A DNA stretch of 64,000 nucleotides from Pyropia yezoensis (GCA_009829735.1 CM020618.1:43352878-43416877), one strand, 5' to 3'; numbered from the stretch's first letter, positions 52,227 to 63,115 are shown. A program made the numbers and translations. Notes: generated by a model from the letters alone, not told the origin.

Positions 52227-53383
52227 TCTAGTTCGGTTCCCATCTCTGGTGGCGTGGGGGGGGGGGAGGAGGTGGCAGTCGGTGAGCCCGATGACGGCTG
52301 TGTCGGTCCCCCCCTGCCACTGCGGCATGCATTTTTGCGCTCAGGCCAGAGGGCGGGGGGGGGGGGGGGGGGGGGGGGGTGGCCGGTATCACCGTGGGCT
52401 CGAGCGGGCGGCGCCTCGGCGGCGTAGCAGGTAGTCGGCGCTCGTGGCGGTGGCGGTCGCTGGGCTGACGGCCTGCCGGCCGGGCGGCGGCGCGATGGCG
52501 GGTGCCAGGGGGCGCGTCAGGGGCGCTCGCCAACCGCGACCGCGACGGCCACCGCCACCGCCACTGCCACCGCGCACTGTGGCGGACATTGGCGTCACCA
52601 CCACCACCACCACCACCGCCAGGAGCGCGGCTGCCGGGCCATCCCGGCCCGTGGGCGTGGCGGGCAGGCCGCCCCGTTGGCGCGGACGCCGTCTGCCCGG
52701 GCGACGGGGCGGGGACGGGGGCGGGGACGGGGGCGGCCACCGCTCTCCATCCGCCCCCCACCTCTGGCGTCACAATTTTGGGCGCATTTGCACACTGCCG
52801 CGATCGAGGGGGGGGCGGCGAGCGCGGGCCAATCGGCGGCTTTGGGCCGCTGGGCCGCCACCCGCCCGCCTGCCCTCGCACCCGCGTGCGCGCGCGGTGG
52901 GGCGTGCACCCAGCGCGTCTCTGTGCGCGTCGCGCGCAAGCCGCGGCTTGGCCGGGGTCGCGTTCAACACGGTGGGGCGCCCAGGGCGGCTGGTGCACGC
53001 GCCGCTACCCCCCTGCTGCCCCCCCGCCCGTCTCGCGCCCCTCCCGGCACCCGCCCCTTTGCTCTTCGCCCTCCCCGTCGCTACTCGTGCCGAGTGGCCT
53101 GCCCCCCCCCGGGCGCCGTTGCTCGCGCCGGCTGCGCGGTTCCCCGTGGGGGTGGAAGGGGGCGAGTGGAGGAGGGGGGAGTGAGGGGTGGGGGGGGGGA
53201 GCGGCTTGTGACCCTTGGTAAGGCCTCCGCCATGCAACCGTGCTGACGTCGTCCCCCCTACATTGTTTTTATTGTTGTCGCTGTTGGTGGGTGGGGTTGT
53301 TGTGTGTGTGTGTCTGTGCGTCTGCGTGCCTGGTGGTCGTGGCGGTTTTTTTTTTTTTGGTGGGTGACTGCCGGCGTCTGCAG
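49255..53383. other. Long GC-rich intergenic region with many homopolymers
   Basis: No gene is firmly supported in 4.1 kb. It holds CAG repeats at 50072-50090, a G run of about 26 at 50228-50253, a C run near 50518-50540, a GAC microsatellite near 50786-50811, a C run of about 29 near 51789-51817, the T run at 52192-52225 and a G run near 52357-52378. One minus-strand segment at 51140-50850 (QPASANTINVPKGSNRALPA, then NGQPVVDVVPAASAARNDQP) reads like protein but starts after a stop without an ATG. A first exon of the CXC gene may end at 53217, before GTAAGG. Confidence 0.45.
52192..52225 (+). repeat. 34-base T homopolymer
   Basis: An uninterrupted T run in otherwise GC-rich DNA. It could be a retroposed poly(A) on the minus strand, but no source gene was recognised beside it. 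Confidence 0.9.
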
Positions 53384-55457
53384 GGCAGGGGCTTTGGACA
53401 GCGCCAAAAACTCGCCGGTGCGGCCGTCGCCAGCGCGCAGGGGCGGGCGCCCTGCCGGCGGTGGTGGCGGCGGCGGTGGCGACGGCGCCGCTGGCGCTGG
53501 CAGCCCGGCGTTTAGCACCGCCAGCCGGGGCGCCAGTGCCCACGGGTGGGCACCTGCGGTGGCTGCGGCGGCGGCGGCGTCAGCGGCCGGTCGAGCCCCT
53601 GCCAGTGGTCGAGCACCCGCCAGTGGCCGGGCGCCCGCCAGTGGTGCCGGCGGTGCCGGCGGTGCCGGCGGCGGCGCCGGTTTTGTTGGCGGGGCGCCGC
53701 CCCCGCCGTGGGGCCGCCGGGAGCGGCCGCCGCCGTCACCGCTGGCGCCGCCGCCACCCAAACGCCGCGCACGTGCGGTGGCCGGCGGCATGTCCTCTCC
53801 CGCTTCTTCTCTGACGGCAGCGGGGGCTGCAGCGGTGACGGCAGCAGCACCACCACCACCTCCAGCGCCACCACCGCCGCTGTCGGCGCGGAGGGGAATG
53901 GCCGCCGCCGGCTCTGCCGGGCGGGGCGGGCGCCCGCGGAGCGTGTCGACGGGTGCCCGCGAAGGCAACTGGGCGGGGATTACCGCGACGCAGGGGACGT
54001 CGACGGCGATGCGGGGGATGGTGGTGTTCAAGGAGGAGACCCCCATGGGAGCGGCGGCCGCCGCGGCGGCGGGGGTGTTGACGGCAGCCGGCGGCGGTGG
54101 AGCGGGGGGCGCCGGGGGCGCTGGGGGCGTGGGGTCGGGTGGTGGTGGCGGCGGCGGCGGCGTTGGCGGCAGTGGTGGCGGCGGCGGCGGTGGGGGCGCT
54201 GGCGCTGGCGCTGGCGCTCATGGCACCGCGCGGCGGCCCCCCCCTCCGGGGCCCACCGTGTCTGTCACGGGCCGTGGGTGCCACTGCAAAAACAGCAGGT
54301 GCCTCAAGCTCTACTGCGAGTGCTTTGCGGCGGACGGGGAGTGTTCGGCCATGTGCCAGTGCCAAAACTGCCTCAACCGGGAGGCCACCCACGCGACAGA
54401 GCGTGCCGCCGCGCGGGCGACGGTCCTCGAGCGCAACCCGATGGCGTTTATGCCCAAAGTGCGGCCCGCGACGGGGCTATTATTTGGTGGTGGCGGCATG
54501 GGTGGTGTCGCCGTTGGTAGGGGCGGCGGCCCAGGCGGGGTCGGGGGGCTCGCGCCGGGAAGCCAACACCACAAGGGCTGCAACTGCCGCAAGAGCGCGT
54601 GCCTCAAAAAGTACTGCGAGTGCTTCCAGGTGGGCGTTCGCTGCTCGGAGCTGTGCCGTTGCGTCAACTGCCGAAACCGGCCACTGTCGCCCGAGGAGGC
54701 GGCCGCCGCTGCTGCGGCTGCGGCGGCGGGGGTGGCCGTGACACCGCGAGCGGCTGGGCCTGCTGTCAAGGCGGCAGGGGGCGGCCGCTCCCGCAAGCGC
54801 CCGGCGGGGGGGGTGCGCCAGGCCGCTGTGACACCACACCCGCCGCTGCCGCCACCGGGAGTTCGCGTATCGTCGGCAAATGGGGCGGGGGCGCTGCCGC
54901 TGCCTCCCATGCGAGCCCCTCCGCTGCCTGCGGGGAGACTGCAGGCCATGCCGCCACCACCCCGGCAGGTGGCGGTGCGCCCCGAGGTGGCGGCCGCCGC
55001 ATCCGCTGCGGCCGTTGCCCGCGTCTTTGCCGACGGTGGCGGTGACAACAGCGGTGGCGGTGGTGGCGGCGCCCCCGGCCGGCCAAGTCCACCCGTGTGG
55101 CATGGCGGCGGCGGTGTCGTGGCCCCGCCACCTGCCGGCGGTGCGGCCGACGTGGCGTTCCCGACCAAGTCCGTAGACTGGGCCGTGCTGCTTTTGCAAG
55201 GCATGCTGCAGGGCGGGGGCCCTCCCCCCGTGGTACCCCCACCGCGACGTCCTGATTCAGTGGCGGTGCTGTATGGCGACACCGATGATGGGCTGGGGGG
55301 CGCAGTTGGCGGTGGCGGTGGTGGTGCCGACGACGTGGCCGCTGCTGCTCGGAGAGAGCGGGTGATGTGGCTTGCGCGCGCTGATCGCGGAGCGGCGCGG
55401 GTGTTTCATCGGCTGCTTAAGGAGATGCGGCCAGATGGGGAAGGCAGGGCAGATTGA
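53384..55457 (+). CDS. CXC-domain (TSO1/tesmin/LIN54-type) DNA-binding protein
   Basis: The frame has no ATG before 53790. A good acceptor (a run of T, then GCGTCTGCAG at 53374-53383) suggests the coding exon starts at 53384, spliced to an exon ending near 53217; alternatively translation starts at 53790. Two Cys-rich repeats define the CRC region: [20 protein letters not shown]...CNCLNR-like at about 54280-54375, and [20 protein letters not shown] at about 54579-54680. The diagnostic linker RNPMAFMPK lies between. Such proteins bind CHR-type elements (TTYGAA) and act in DREAM/MuvB complexes controlling cell-cycle genes, or in plant reproductive development. Long Gly/Ala/Pro runs flank the domain, and the C-terminus has a helical segment ([13 protein letters not shown]). 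No break in the conserved part. Confidence 0.88.
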
Positions 55458-56011
55458 GGGGCTGGGAGGAGCAGGGGGGGGGGTACACTATGGGCTGATG
55501 GGCGGAGTGGGGGTGAGCGGACATGGCTTGCGGGACAGCGCGAGGACCAGACGAGGGGCGCCCATTGGGGTAGGGCAAGTTATCCTGGTGGGGAAAGGAT
55601 GGTTGAGCCCCCGGGAAACACTATATCATTCTATGCATGTATTAGGCACAAGTCTTTCCCTAAGCATGACGTTTAAGTCAGCTCCCGCCCCAGTCTATAG
55701 GAGTTAGAATCGTCCCATTCGTGGATATACTGGACAGGAAAGGTAGTCTCATCTACGTGAAGTTCATGACGAAGAGAGGTGCCTACAAGTCATCCTGTCC
55801 ATTGAACTATTTACTGTCAACCAGACGCATGCTGGATGCTCCTGCCGCTTCGCCTGCAGCATCTCGTCGGATCTGAACCTGACGAAAGCCCGAGCCCGGA
55901 ACGCCCGGGTGTCTGCTCGACATATGCGCGTCCCGCCGCGTTCGGACAGCCCGGCGTCGAGTCGGGGCGTTTCTCGGGAGCGCATCCGAGACGTTCTGTG
56001 CAACCGAACCG
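55458..56011. other. Intergenic, no supported gene
   Basis: 554 bp of mixed composition, less GC-rich between 55610 and 55850, downstream of the CXC gene. Nothing recognised. Confidence 0.45.
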
Positions 56012-56412
56012 TCAGTGCTGGATAGTGGCGTCACTGGCGCGTTCTTTCATTACAGATGCTCCCGAGGACAGCATACGTCATGTTCTCTGCTCTGGTGTAC
56101 TCTCAACGTCGTTCCGTTATCGATTCGTTGTCTCATTGAGAGGGTTTCCTGGGCGTTTCCTGGCCTGCAATGTGTATTTCCTGGGCCAAATAACCAGCAT
56201 AAAAACCGGGTTATTGTCCACAGGAAACGGTCCGCGGCCGACGCCGCCGACGCGGTGCCGACCGCGATCGCCAGCTCAGGCTGAAAAGTCGCGCACCAGC
56301 TGGCACCGCGTGGCGGCGTGGCGGCGCCGCGCCGCGGTGCCGGCGTGGCGGCGTGGCGGCGTGGCGGCAGCGGTGGCTGTGGAGGCGGCAACGGAGTCGG
56401 CTGGCCTCCGCC
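56012..56412. repeat. Dispersed direct repeat, copy 1
   Basis: About 400 bp starting TCAGTGCTGGAT and about 90% identical to 62715-63115, in the same orientation. Contents include AATAACC...GGTTATT (a short inverted repeat near 56189-56215) and a GGCGTGGCG microsatellite at the end. No reading frame of known type. Identity stops in a CCA/CCG-rich tract. Confidence 0.82.
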
Positions 56413-56520
56413 CCCACCCATCAGCAGTAGCACCACCCCCACCTCCACCACCACCACCACCAACCCCACCACCGACCACTGCCGACGGCGCGCCGCCGCC
56501 GCCGCCGCCGCCGCCACGGC

Positions 56521-56690
56521 GCCGGCCGCCCCCCCCACACGTTGCGGACGGCGGTGGCAGCGGTAGCGTCGGCGGGGCGTGTCGCCACGGCACCGCGGCC
56601 CGCGCCGGCCGCCCCCCCCACACGTTGCGGACGGCGGTGGCAGCGGTAGCGTCGGCGGGGCGTGTCGCCACGGCACCGCGGCCCGCGCCG
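56521..56690. repeat. 83-bp tandem duplication
   Basis: CACACGTTGCGGACGGCGGT recurs at an 83-bp offset (GTTGCGG at 56541 and 56624) with near-perfect identity. Since 83 is not a multiple of three, it changes reading frame, which complicates coding calls here. Confidence 0.85.
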
Positions 56691-58072
56691 GCCTCCCCCG
56701 GCTGCGTGGCCGCGGCGGGCGGCCGCCCCCCGCCCCACCAGTGGTGGTGGCGGCGGCGGCGGCGGCGGGCGCGGGGAAGGCCCGGGAGAAGGCGGGGGCG
56801 GGGGGCGCCCGTCGACGCGGCCCAGTGGATTGGGCCACCCGCACGGAATCTCTCCACGCCTCGCTCCGCGCAGTGTTCCTCAGGAACGAATTCCGGCAAG
56901 TGTTGTCCTTTGACGTGGGCGGCAGATACGAGATCATCTTCGCCTCGAAAGATTGGATAGCGGCGCGAGCAGAGGGACGCCTCGAGGAATTCGAGGAGAG
57001 GGCGTCGACGGGCGTAAACAGAGATGCAACGTTGCTGCCCGGCCCCAGTCCGGAAGCTGGATCGAATGGGACCCCCGGTGTGGCACCAGCTCCGGCGGCT
57101 GCTACTGTGGGCGACGCACCGGGAGGGGGGTTACGGGACGCGGTTCAACCTGTATCGGTTGGGGTCGCTCCACCGGTGGACGCTGCGGATGCTGCACCAT
57201 CGGCGGACGGAGTTGCTGCTCTACCAGCGGCGATCAACGCTGCGGCTTCTTGGGAGGCTGCTGCTACGGTTGTCGAGCCTGGATCATTGTCACGGTACGT
57301 GGCTGGGGCGACGGACCGTGCTGCTGCACCGCCGGCCGGGGCTGCACAAGGAGCAGCTGGTCCTTCACGGCGTGTGGGGGGAGCTGTAGGTGCGGCTCGT
57401 ACCGCTGATGCCGCCGGTGCCGTCAGTGCGGCGGGTCTCGCAGGTGCGGCGCGTGCCGCAGGTGCCGCGGGTGCGGCGGTTGCCACGGGTGCGGCAGGTG
57501 CCGTGAGTGCGGCAGGGGCTCCAGGTGCCCAACGTGCCGCGGGTACCGCGCGAGCGGGGGGTACGGCTGGTGATGCTGGTGCCCGACGTGCCGCGGGTAC
57601 CGCGCGAGCGGGGGGTACGGCTGGTGATGCTGGTGCCCGACGTGCCGCGGGTACCGCGCGAGCGGAAAGTACGGCTGGTGATGCTGGTGCCAGAGGTGCA
57701 GCGGGTGCCGGAGGTGCGGCGGGTGCCGCAGGTGACTCGGATGCCTCGGCTGAACAGCGGAGCCCGGTGCTGACTCCTATCGCTCCGATGGAGTTCACCC
57801 CCGTGTCCCCTGACATGCACCACCTGTTCCAGCTGGCCCTTGACTCCGGCCATGTGCAAGGTGGGCCGGAGGACGGCGAGACAGTGGAGTGGTCGACGTT
57901 GCAGGAGTCTGCCCCCACCCGGTTCGTGATGTTATGTACCTTCACATGCAACCTGGAGCTGGAGAGCCAGTCACTCCGCCGGCCATGTGGGTCGTATCGG
58001 TCTGATAACTGGATCGTTGCTGCGTACCCGGGCAAGGGACCGACAGAGGGCGACGCAGCTGACCTGAACTGA
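56579..58072 (+). CDS. Unrecognised Ala/Gly-rich protein with 18-residue repeats (no clear start)
   Basis: Open frame of about 497 residues to a TGA at 58070-58072 but without an early ATG, so its 5' exon or start is unknown. A compact block near 56830-57000 (RTESLHASLRAVFLRNEFRQ, then FDVGGRYEIIFASKDWIAAR) has the beta-alpha rhythm of a small nucleic-acid-binding or Gag-like fold. A Pro/Ala-rich part follows, then three 18-residue repeats (AGTARAGGTAGDAGARRA). The end is again globular (PMEFTPVSPDMHHLFQLALD, then RFVMLCTFTCNLELESQSLR). It could be a retroelement ORF1-type protein or a host protein. It lies between the two direct-repeat copies. Confidence 0.4.
   Translation: MSPRHRGPRRPPPPHVADGGGSGSVGGACRHGTAARAGLPRLRGRGGRPPPAPPVVVAAAAAAGAGKAREKAGAGGARRRGPVDWATRTESLHASLRAVFLRNEFRQVLSFDVGGRYEIIFASKDWIAARAEGRLEEFEERASTGVNRDATLLPGPSPEAGSNGTPGVAPAPAAATVGDAPGGGLRDAVQPVSVGVAPPVDAADAAPSADGVAALPAAINAAASWEAAATVVEPGSLSRYVAGATDRAAAPPAGAAQGAAGPSRRVGGAVGAARTADAAGAVSAAGLAGAARAAGAAGAAVATGAAGAVSAAGAPGAQRAAGTARAGGTAGDAGARRAAGTARAGGTAGDAGARRAAGTARAESTAGDAGARGAAGAGGAAGAAGDSDASAEQRSPVLTPIAPMEFTPVSPDMHHLFQLALDSGHVQGGPEDGETVEWSTLQESAPTRFVMLCTFTCNLELESQSLRRPCGSYRSDNWIVAAYPGKGPTEGDAADLN
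57541..57702 (+). repeat. 54-bp tandem repeat, three units
   Basis: GGGTACCGCGCGAGCGG begins units at 57541, 57595 and 57649. The first two are identical, the third has a few changes. The period is 18 codons, keeping the plus-strand frame open. Confidence 0.88.
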
Positions 58073-59362
58073 TGTTATTATGCCGTGCTATGGTGGTTGT
58101 GGAGGGGGGTTTGAATCTGGGGCGGCTGCCTCGTGCACGAGGGTTTCGTCTTGTGGGCTTTTTGTCATGAGAGTGTGTGTCGTGTGAGGACGCGGCGGAG
58201 ATGGAGCTTTTTTGGCGTCCTCTGTCCGTTGTGAGAGTGTCTTTTGTGTTTATGGGTGCTCCGGGAATGGGGGCTCTCTTGTGTCGAGGGTCGGCCGTGT
58301 GCGTGTGTAGCTGGCCTGTGTGGAGGCGCCAGAGCTCGGGTTGCTCCCGTGCGTGCAGGCTGCGAGTCTTTTTTTATGTCGCGGGCTCGAAGAGTGGAGT
58401 AAACAGTAAGGGCTCTTCTCGAGGCAGTTGTCATAAGTTCGTTTGCGGGTGCATCACTCGGCCCGCGCAGTACGAACACACTAGCCACTGTTGCGCAGCC
58501 ACTCCACAACCCCCACCCCCCTCTTGTATTCCCCCATGCTTGTCCAACCCCCCACGCTTCTTCCCGCCGGGGCGCCACTGCTGCCGAGATTACGCCGCCA
58601 GCCGGGCCTGCGGCCGCCGCCGTGCCTGCTGCTACCGTAGACAAGCCCGCTGCTACTGCCGCCATGCCTGCTGCGCCCGCCGCCACCAGAGAAGCCATGC
58701 CTGCTGCTGCCGCCGCCGCCAGCGAGCCCTGCCTGCTGCTGTCGCCACCACTGCTGCAGACGCCACCGCCGCAAAGGCGCCGCACGCCGCCGCTGCTGCT
58801 GCCGCCGCGAGCCGTGGGCTGGCCACGCGGGACAAGAGTCGTCTCGGCAGCCGCGGCCGCACCGCGGTGCTGGTGAGCTTGTTGGCTGCGGCGTGGCGCG
58901 GGCGGTACACGAAGAGGGTGAGTTGAGACAAGCAGGGGAGGTCGGGTGCGCACACGGCCAACGGACATGTGAGCAAGAACATGGGAAGACGAGGAACGTG
59001 CTGGGAATGCGGCAAGGTCGCGCAAAGATCCGTAACGATCGTCGCAGAGGTCTTGCTGTCGAGTGGAGCGTTGTGCAGGCCATGCCTAGAACGCTGTTAG
59101 ATCGAGCGTCGGAACACACAAAAATGCATTGCGGGGCATGCCTTGCTGGAATTCGCAGTTTGCCAGACCCCGTCTGGGCAGTTCTGATGTTACAAGAGTG
59201 TCGGTCTCTGAATGAGTGCGCATGAAAAGTGGCGGACCCGCACACTCCGATGTTTGGAACGACATGGGCAACGTTCACGCTACCACGTCTGATGTCGGCT
59301 AGAGCCAAAACAGCGTCGAGACGAACTTTTCAAACGCGCCTTCTGCACACAGGAACAGCTGA
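58073..59362. other. Intergenic with imperfect GCC/CTG-rich repeats
   Basis: CCTGCTGC/GCCATGCC words repeat irregularly at 58610-58760. The remainder is of mixed composition. No gene recognised in 1.3 kb. Confidence 0.45.
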
Positions 59363-60440
59363 TTACACTAAAAAACGGATGCGCGCAGCCGATTGCAGGT
59401 TTCTAAGGAACATGGTCTTGGACCCACTGCGCAGGTCCGGCCGCGTATGCGCCATCCAGGCCAAGCTGGTCCGGGAGGAGACAAACTCCCTAAACGACGC
59501 CGCGATGGCCAGCATGGAGAGGTGTTCCACGTACTCCAGCTGGCCGGCCGCAAAAGTGCTTGGTCGGCTTGGCCACTGCGCCAGCTGGACGCAGACAAAT
59601 GCACCGTTGTCCCATTTGCGCTCCTTGGCTTGGAATCTGGCCATGGTCTTCTTGGTCAGCTCCTGGAAGCGCTCTCGTCGCCGCCGTTGAACAGGTCGTC
59701 CACGAAGGCGCCGGTCATGCCCTGGAGCATTGCAGTGGTGGCCCGCTTGGCGAACATAGCGGGGTCGGAGATGAGGGGAACCATCCCCAAGTCGCCACGG
59801 AGGTGGGTCGACATTGTGTCACCCCAGTATTCCCCGCGTCACAAATGCCGTACAAGGGAAGGATGAGGAGAAGTACCTCATCGTCGGCCAGGCCGAACAG
59901 CCCCCGGTCGGCTGGGCGCGGGTCAAGGTAAATTTCCCGCGTGAACCCCTCCTGACTCTGAAGGTAGGCCTGCCTGGGTGATATCGTGGAATAAAATGCG
60001 GAAGTCGTTGTTGATTGAGGTCGATAGGATGATACGGGTGGAGCGTTGTCGCAGCGTCGAGGAGCTGTGCACTACGAAGGCCTTGGCCTTGTCCGACTGG
60101 CCCTGCGCCACGTCACGTGCCTTGGGCTGCTCCTCGGGGGTGTTGAACTCCTTGAGGGTGAAGACGAAGCGGCCCTTGATGACGTTGGCACCCGGCGGCA
60201 GGTCACACCGCTTAGTCTTGCGGAAGGCGCCACGGTCCTGCAACCCCTCCGCTTCCTTGCGGGCGGCAGTCCTAAACCGGGCGGTCTTAAGGCGGGCGTC
60301 GCCCGTCGGCACGTCCACGGTGAGGTGGATGGACGCGTGCTCGTTGGTAAGCCCGGGCATCTCCGGCACCTGATTGCGGTGGCGCAAGGCCTCGGTGCCG
60401 GCCTGGTGCACTTTGCATAGCAGCTGCTCGCCGCGGCTCG
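59363..60440 (-). pseudogene. Decayed copia reverse-transcriptase fragment
   Basis: Minus-strand remnant of a second copia pol. From right to left: RKEAEGLQDRGAFRK and NVIKGRFVFTLKEFNTPEEQ, then AFVVHSSSTLRQRSTRIILS and ILFHDITQAGLPS (60300-59980). After a frameshift come FTREIYLDPRPADRGLFGLA and ILPLYGICDAG. After another shift come GAFVDDLFNGGDESAFQELT near 59710 (catalytic motif FVDD where active enzymes have YVDD) and RFQAKERKWDNGAFV to LAWMAHTRPDL (59640-59440). At least two frameshifts and no LTRs, protease, integrase or complete RNase H, so it is a dead 5'- and 3'-truncated copy, diverged from the one at 5.3-16.3 kb. Confidence 0.85.
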
Positions 60441-61035
60441 CCGCGCCAGCCCCGGCGACCGTGCCGCCGCCCCCCCCCCCCGCACCCCCTGGACGATGAT
60501 GACGACGGGCCGCCTCCACGCCGTGCCCCCCCCCCTCGTCCCCTCCATTCCCCCACCCCCCCCTCCCCCGATGACGACGCGGCGGCCGCCGTGGCAGAGG
60601 CGGCGGCGGCGAGAGTCTCGCGCCCGGCCCGCGGACGGTCGTGTAGCGGGAGCCCCCCCCGGGCGGCGGCACCCGCCTGAGCGCAAGCGTCCCCCTGTGC
60701 AGCCGCACCCCACACGCGTTGCACAGGGAGCGCGGCTCATCCGCACCAGTGTACCACAGCGGCGTCGCCGTCGCCGTGCAGTGGACACAATTGAGGGCGG
60801 GGGGTCCCCGCCACCGCCACCCCCGCCGCCACCACCGCCGCCGCCGCTGCCTCCGCCACCACCAAGGGAGACGGATGCCGCGGCCGACGCAGACGCAATC
60901 GAGCTGCCGCCGCCCCCCCCGCCCCTGCGACCGGTCGCCTTGGCCGCGTTGGCCGCCGCGGGGGGGGCTCTTCATGCCGCGCGGGTGACCACGAGGGCGC
61001 GGCGCCCCGCCGCAATACCCCGCCGCCGTGCGCAC
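60441..61035 (-). pseudogene. GATA-type zinc-finger gene, running into the copia fragment
   Basis: A GATA finger, CVHCTATATPLWYTG...SLCNACGVRL, lies at about 60795-60705 with C-x2-C-x18-C-x2-C spacing and the family's TPLW and LCNACG motifs. GATA proteins bind A/T-GATA-A/G sites and act as transcription factors. Upstream the frame is Gly/Trp-rich and has no ATG near 61035; the protein-like reading shifts at a Gly-rich tract, so an upstream exon or indel is likely. Downstream it continues about 90 residues of Pro/Arg/Gly-rich sequence and then, still in frame, becomes copia RT until a stop at 59923. Either the GATA gene was cut by the insertion, or the chimera is made. A C run at 60470-60482 lies near the junction. 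Confidence 0.6.
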
Positions 61036-62019
61036 GGCATTGGCGCCGTGGCGGCAGCGGCAGCGTCAGCGGCGACGGCAGCGGCGGGGGCGAGGCGGCG
61101 GGGGGGGGGGGGGGGGGGGGGGGGGCGGGGGCGGGCGCCGCGGGGGGGGGGGGGGGGGGGGGGGGGGGAACAAGCCGCCTCCCGCTACGCCGGGGCGGGC
61201 CGGCGGCGGCGGCCGGCACCGTCTGGGGGCCCAAACCGGCGCGCCCGCCGGGGCGACGCGCAGACGGCGGGGGGAGCGGTCTCCGGCCCCCCGGTACCGT
61301 ACGTACCGTCTTCCGCGGGCTTGCTATACCCCTCCCCGCTCCGACCCTTACCCAAGCTCTCCCTCGCCGAGCTGAATCCGCTACGCTGGGAAGGGCACGA
61401 ACACCACCAGCGACGCCGTCTCAAGAGCCGTCTCGGCCGCCGGCGACGCCGCCGCGGCTGTCACGGTGGATCAAGCGGCCCCGCCCCCGCCACGTGCATC
61501 CCCGCCGCCGCGGCCTTCACGGGGACCAACACCACCTCCGCCGCCACGCACACACCCCCGTCGCCCATCGCCGCCCCGTCCATGGGAGCCAGCGGGAGCT
61601 CTGTCACCGCCGCCTCCGCCTCGAGTGCCACGCACACACGCCGCCACGCCGTCCGTAACGTCGTCCCGCAGCGGCAGCTGGCGCAACAGCGTCTGTCTCG
61701 CCTGGCGCCAGCGCCGCCGCCGCCATTGCCCGCCGACGACGCGGTGGTCGCGCGGCTCTCGGCAACCGTGACCGGGGCGTGGCCGAGGCGGCGGGCCAGG
61801 TCGACCCCAAGACCCCACACTCCGCCATCCCAGTCGCCCGCCGTCGCCCGTGCAGAGGGCACAAGGAAGCGGCGTGAGTCCACCGGCCGCGTCGGTTGGC
61901 CAGTGCCGCTCGCCGAGACCGAAAACTAGGGCCGCCGTGCCTGCGGCGACGGTAGCGGTGGCGGCAGCGCCTCCGCCCCCCTCCAACTCTGAGGAATGTA
62001 GCTACCCCTATCGGGCCAA

Positions 62020-62063
<44 letters not shown>

Positions 62064-62714
62064 CGGGTTGATTTGAGGCGTCGGTGGGACGGAGCAAGGC
62101 ACGCGAGTGCGGAGGCAAAAGGATCGCTGTCGAGGACGGCACGGCTCGGTGGCCCTTCTAAACCGTATCTTTAGTATACACACGCGAACAAAACCCGCGA
62201 TTGACAAACGCTACAACGAGACATCCGTCATCCTTAGCACTCGTTGGCGGCAAATGCAGCACGCGTGTGCATCAGAGCACTAGCAGGAGTGCGAAGAAGC
62301 GGCGGCGGTAACCATTGACGACCATCTAGTGCTGCTCGCGGCGGCCGGTTCTGTCGCCGTCGCGTGATGCGTCGTTGGGGTGTCCACGCCCCACGTACCG
62401 ACGGCGCAGAGCCACCTCCGAAAGTGCACGTGCGCCTGCCGTGGCAGGCAGAGGCCCACGACGACGACCACTACCACTCCCAGGGGCGATACCGTACGGC
62501 CCCCACACGACGCTGCTGCTTGTGGCGGCGGCGTCCATGTCAAGCACCACGCGCACGGAGCGCGGATGCCAACAGTAGCTCGGCTGGTGGAACTGGTCGT
62601 GGTAGGTTGGGTCGGCGGGCTGCCTGGCGGTAGCATCCGCGTGAATGGTGATCGGCAACGTCCGCAGCGTAACGTGATGGAGCACCAGCGATGAGCGCGC
62701 CAGGTGATGAGCCT
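61036..62714. other. GC-rich region upstream of the GATA finger
   Basis: G runs at 61100-61124, 61142-61168 and 62021-62063 dominate. One minus-strand segment, 61830-61460 (CRCGTTLRTAWRRVCVALEA, then MGDGGVCVAAEVVLVPVKAA), looks protein-like and may be an upstream exon of the GATA gene, but I cannot connect it. From 62064 to 62714 the sequence is mixed, with no gene recognised. Confidence 0.35.
62021..62063 (+). repeat. 43-base G homopolymer
   Basis: The longest homopolymer in the window. It should form G-quadruplexes and is a likely place for assembly length error. Confidence 0.9.
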
Positions 62715-63115
62715 TCAGTGCTGGATTGTGGAGTCACTGCCGCGTTCTTACATCAGAGATGCCCCGAGGACAGCATACGTCATGTTCTCTGCGCTGGTGC
62801 ACTCTCTACGGCGTTCCGTTATCGATTCGTTGTCTCATTGAGAGGGTTTCCTGGGCGTTTTCTGGCCTACAATGGGCATTTCCTGGGCCTAATAACCAGT
62901 CATAAAAACCGGGTTATTGTCCGCAGGATACGGTCCGCGGCCGACGCCGCCGACGCGGTGCCGACCGCGATCGCCAGCTCAGGCTGAAAAGTTGCGCACC
63001 AGCTGGCACCGCGTGGCGGCGTGGCGGCGCCGCGCCGCGGTGCCGGCGTGGCGGCGTGGCGGCGTGGCGGCAGCCGTAGCTGTGGAGGCGGCAACGGAGT
63101 CGGCTGGCCTCTGGC
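62715..63115. repeat. Dispersed direct repeat, copy 2
   Basis: Second copy of 56012-56412, same orientation, starting TCAGTGCTGGAT and carrying the same AATAACC...GGTTATT hairpin arms and GGCGTGGCG tail. The distance between copies is 6,703 bp. Confidence 0.82.

Noticed and set aside
56579-58072. Collagen-like structural protein
   Set aside because: The Gly pattern is not every third residue; the repeat is an 18-residue Ala/Gly/Arg unit from a 54-bp tandem repeat.
56012-63115. Direct repeats as LTRs of the copia fragment at 59.4-60.4 kb
   Set aside because: The fragment lacks gag, protease, integrase and a purine tract in the right places, and the repeats resemble neither copia LTR in this window. 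No target duplication was identified.
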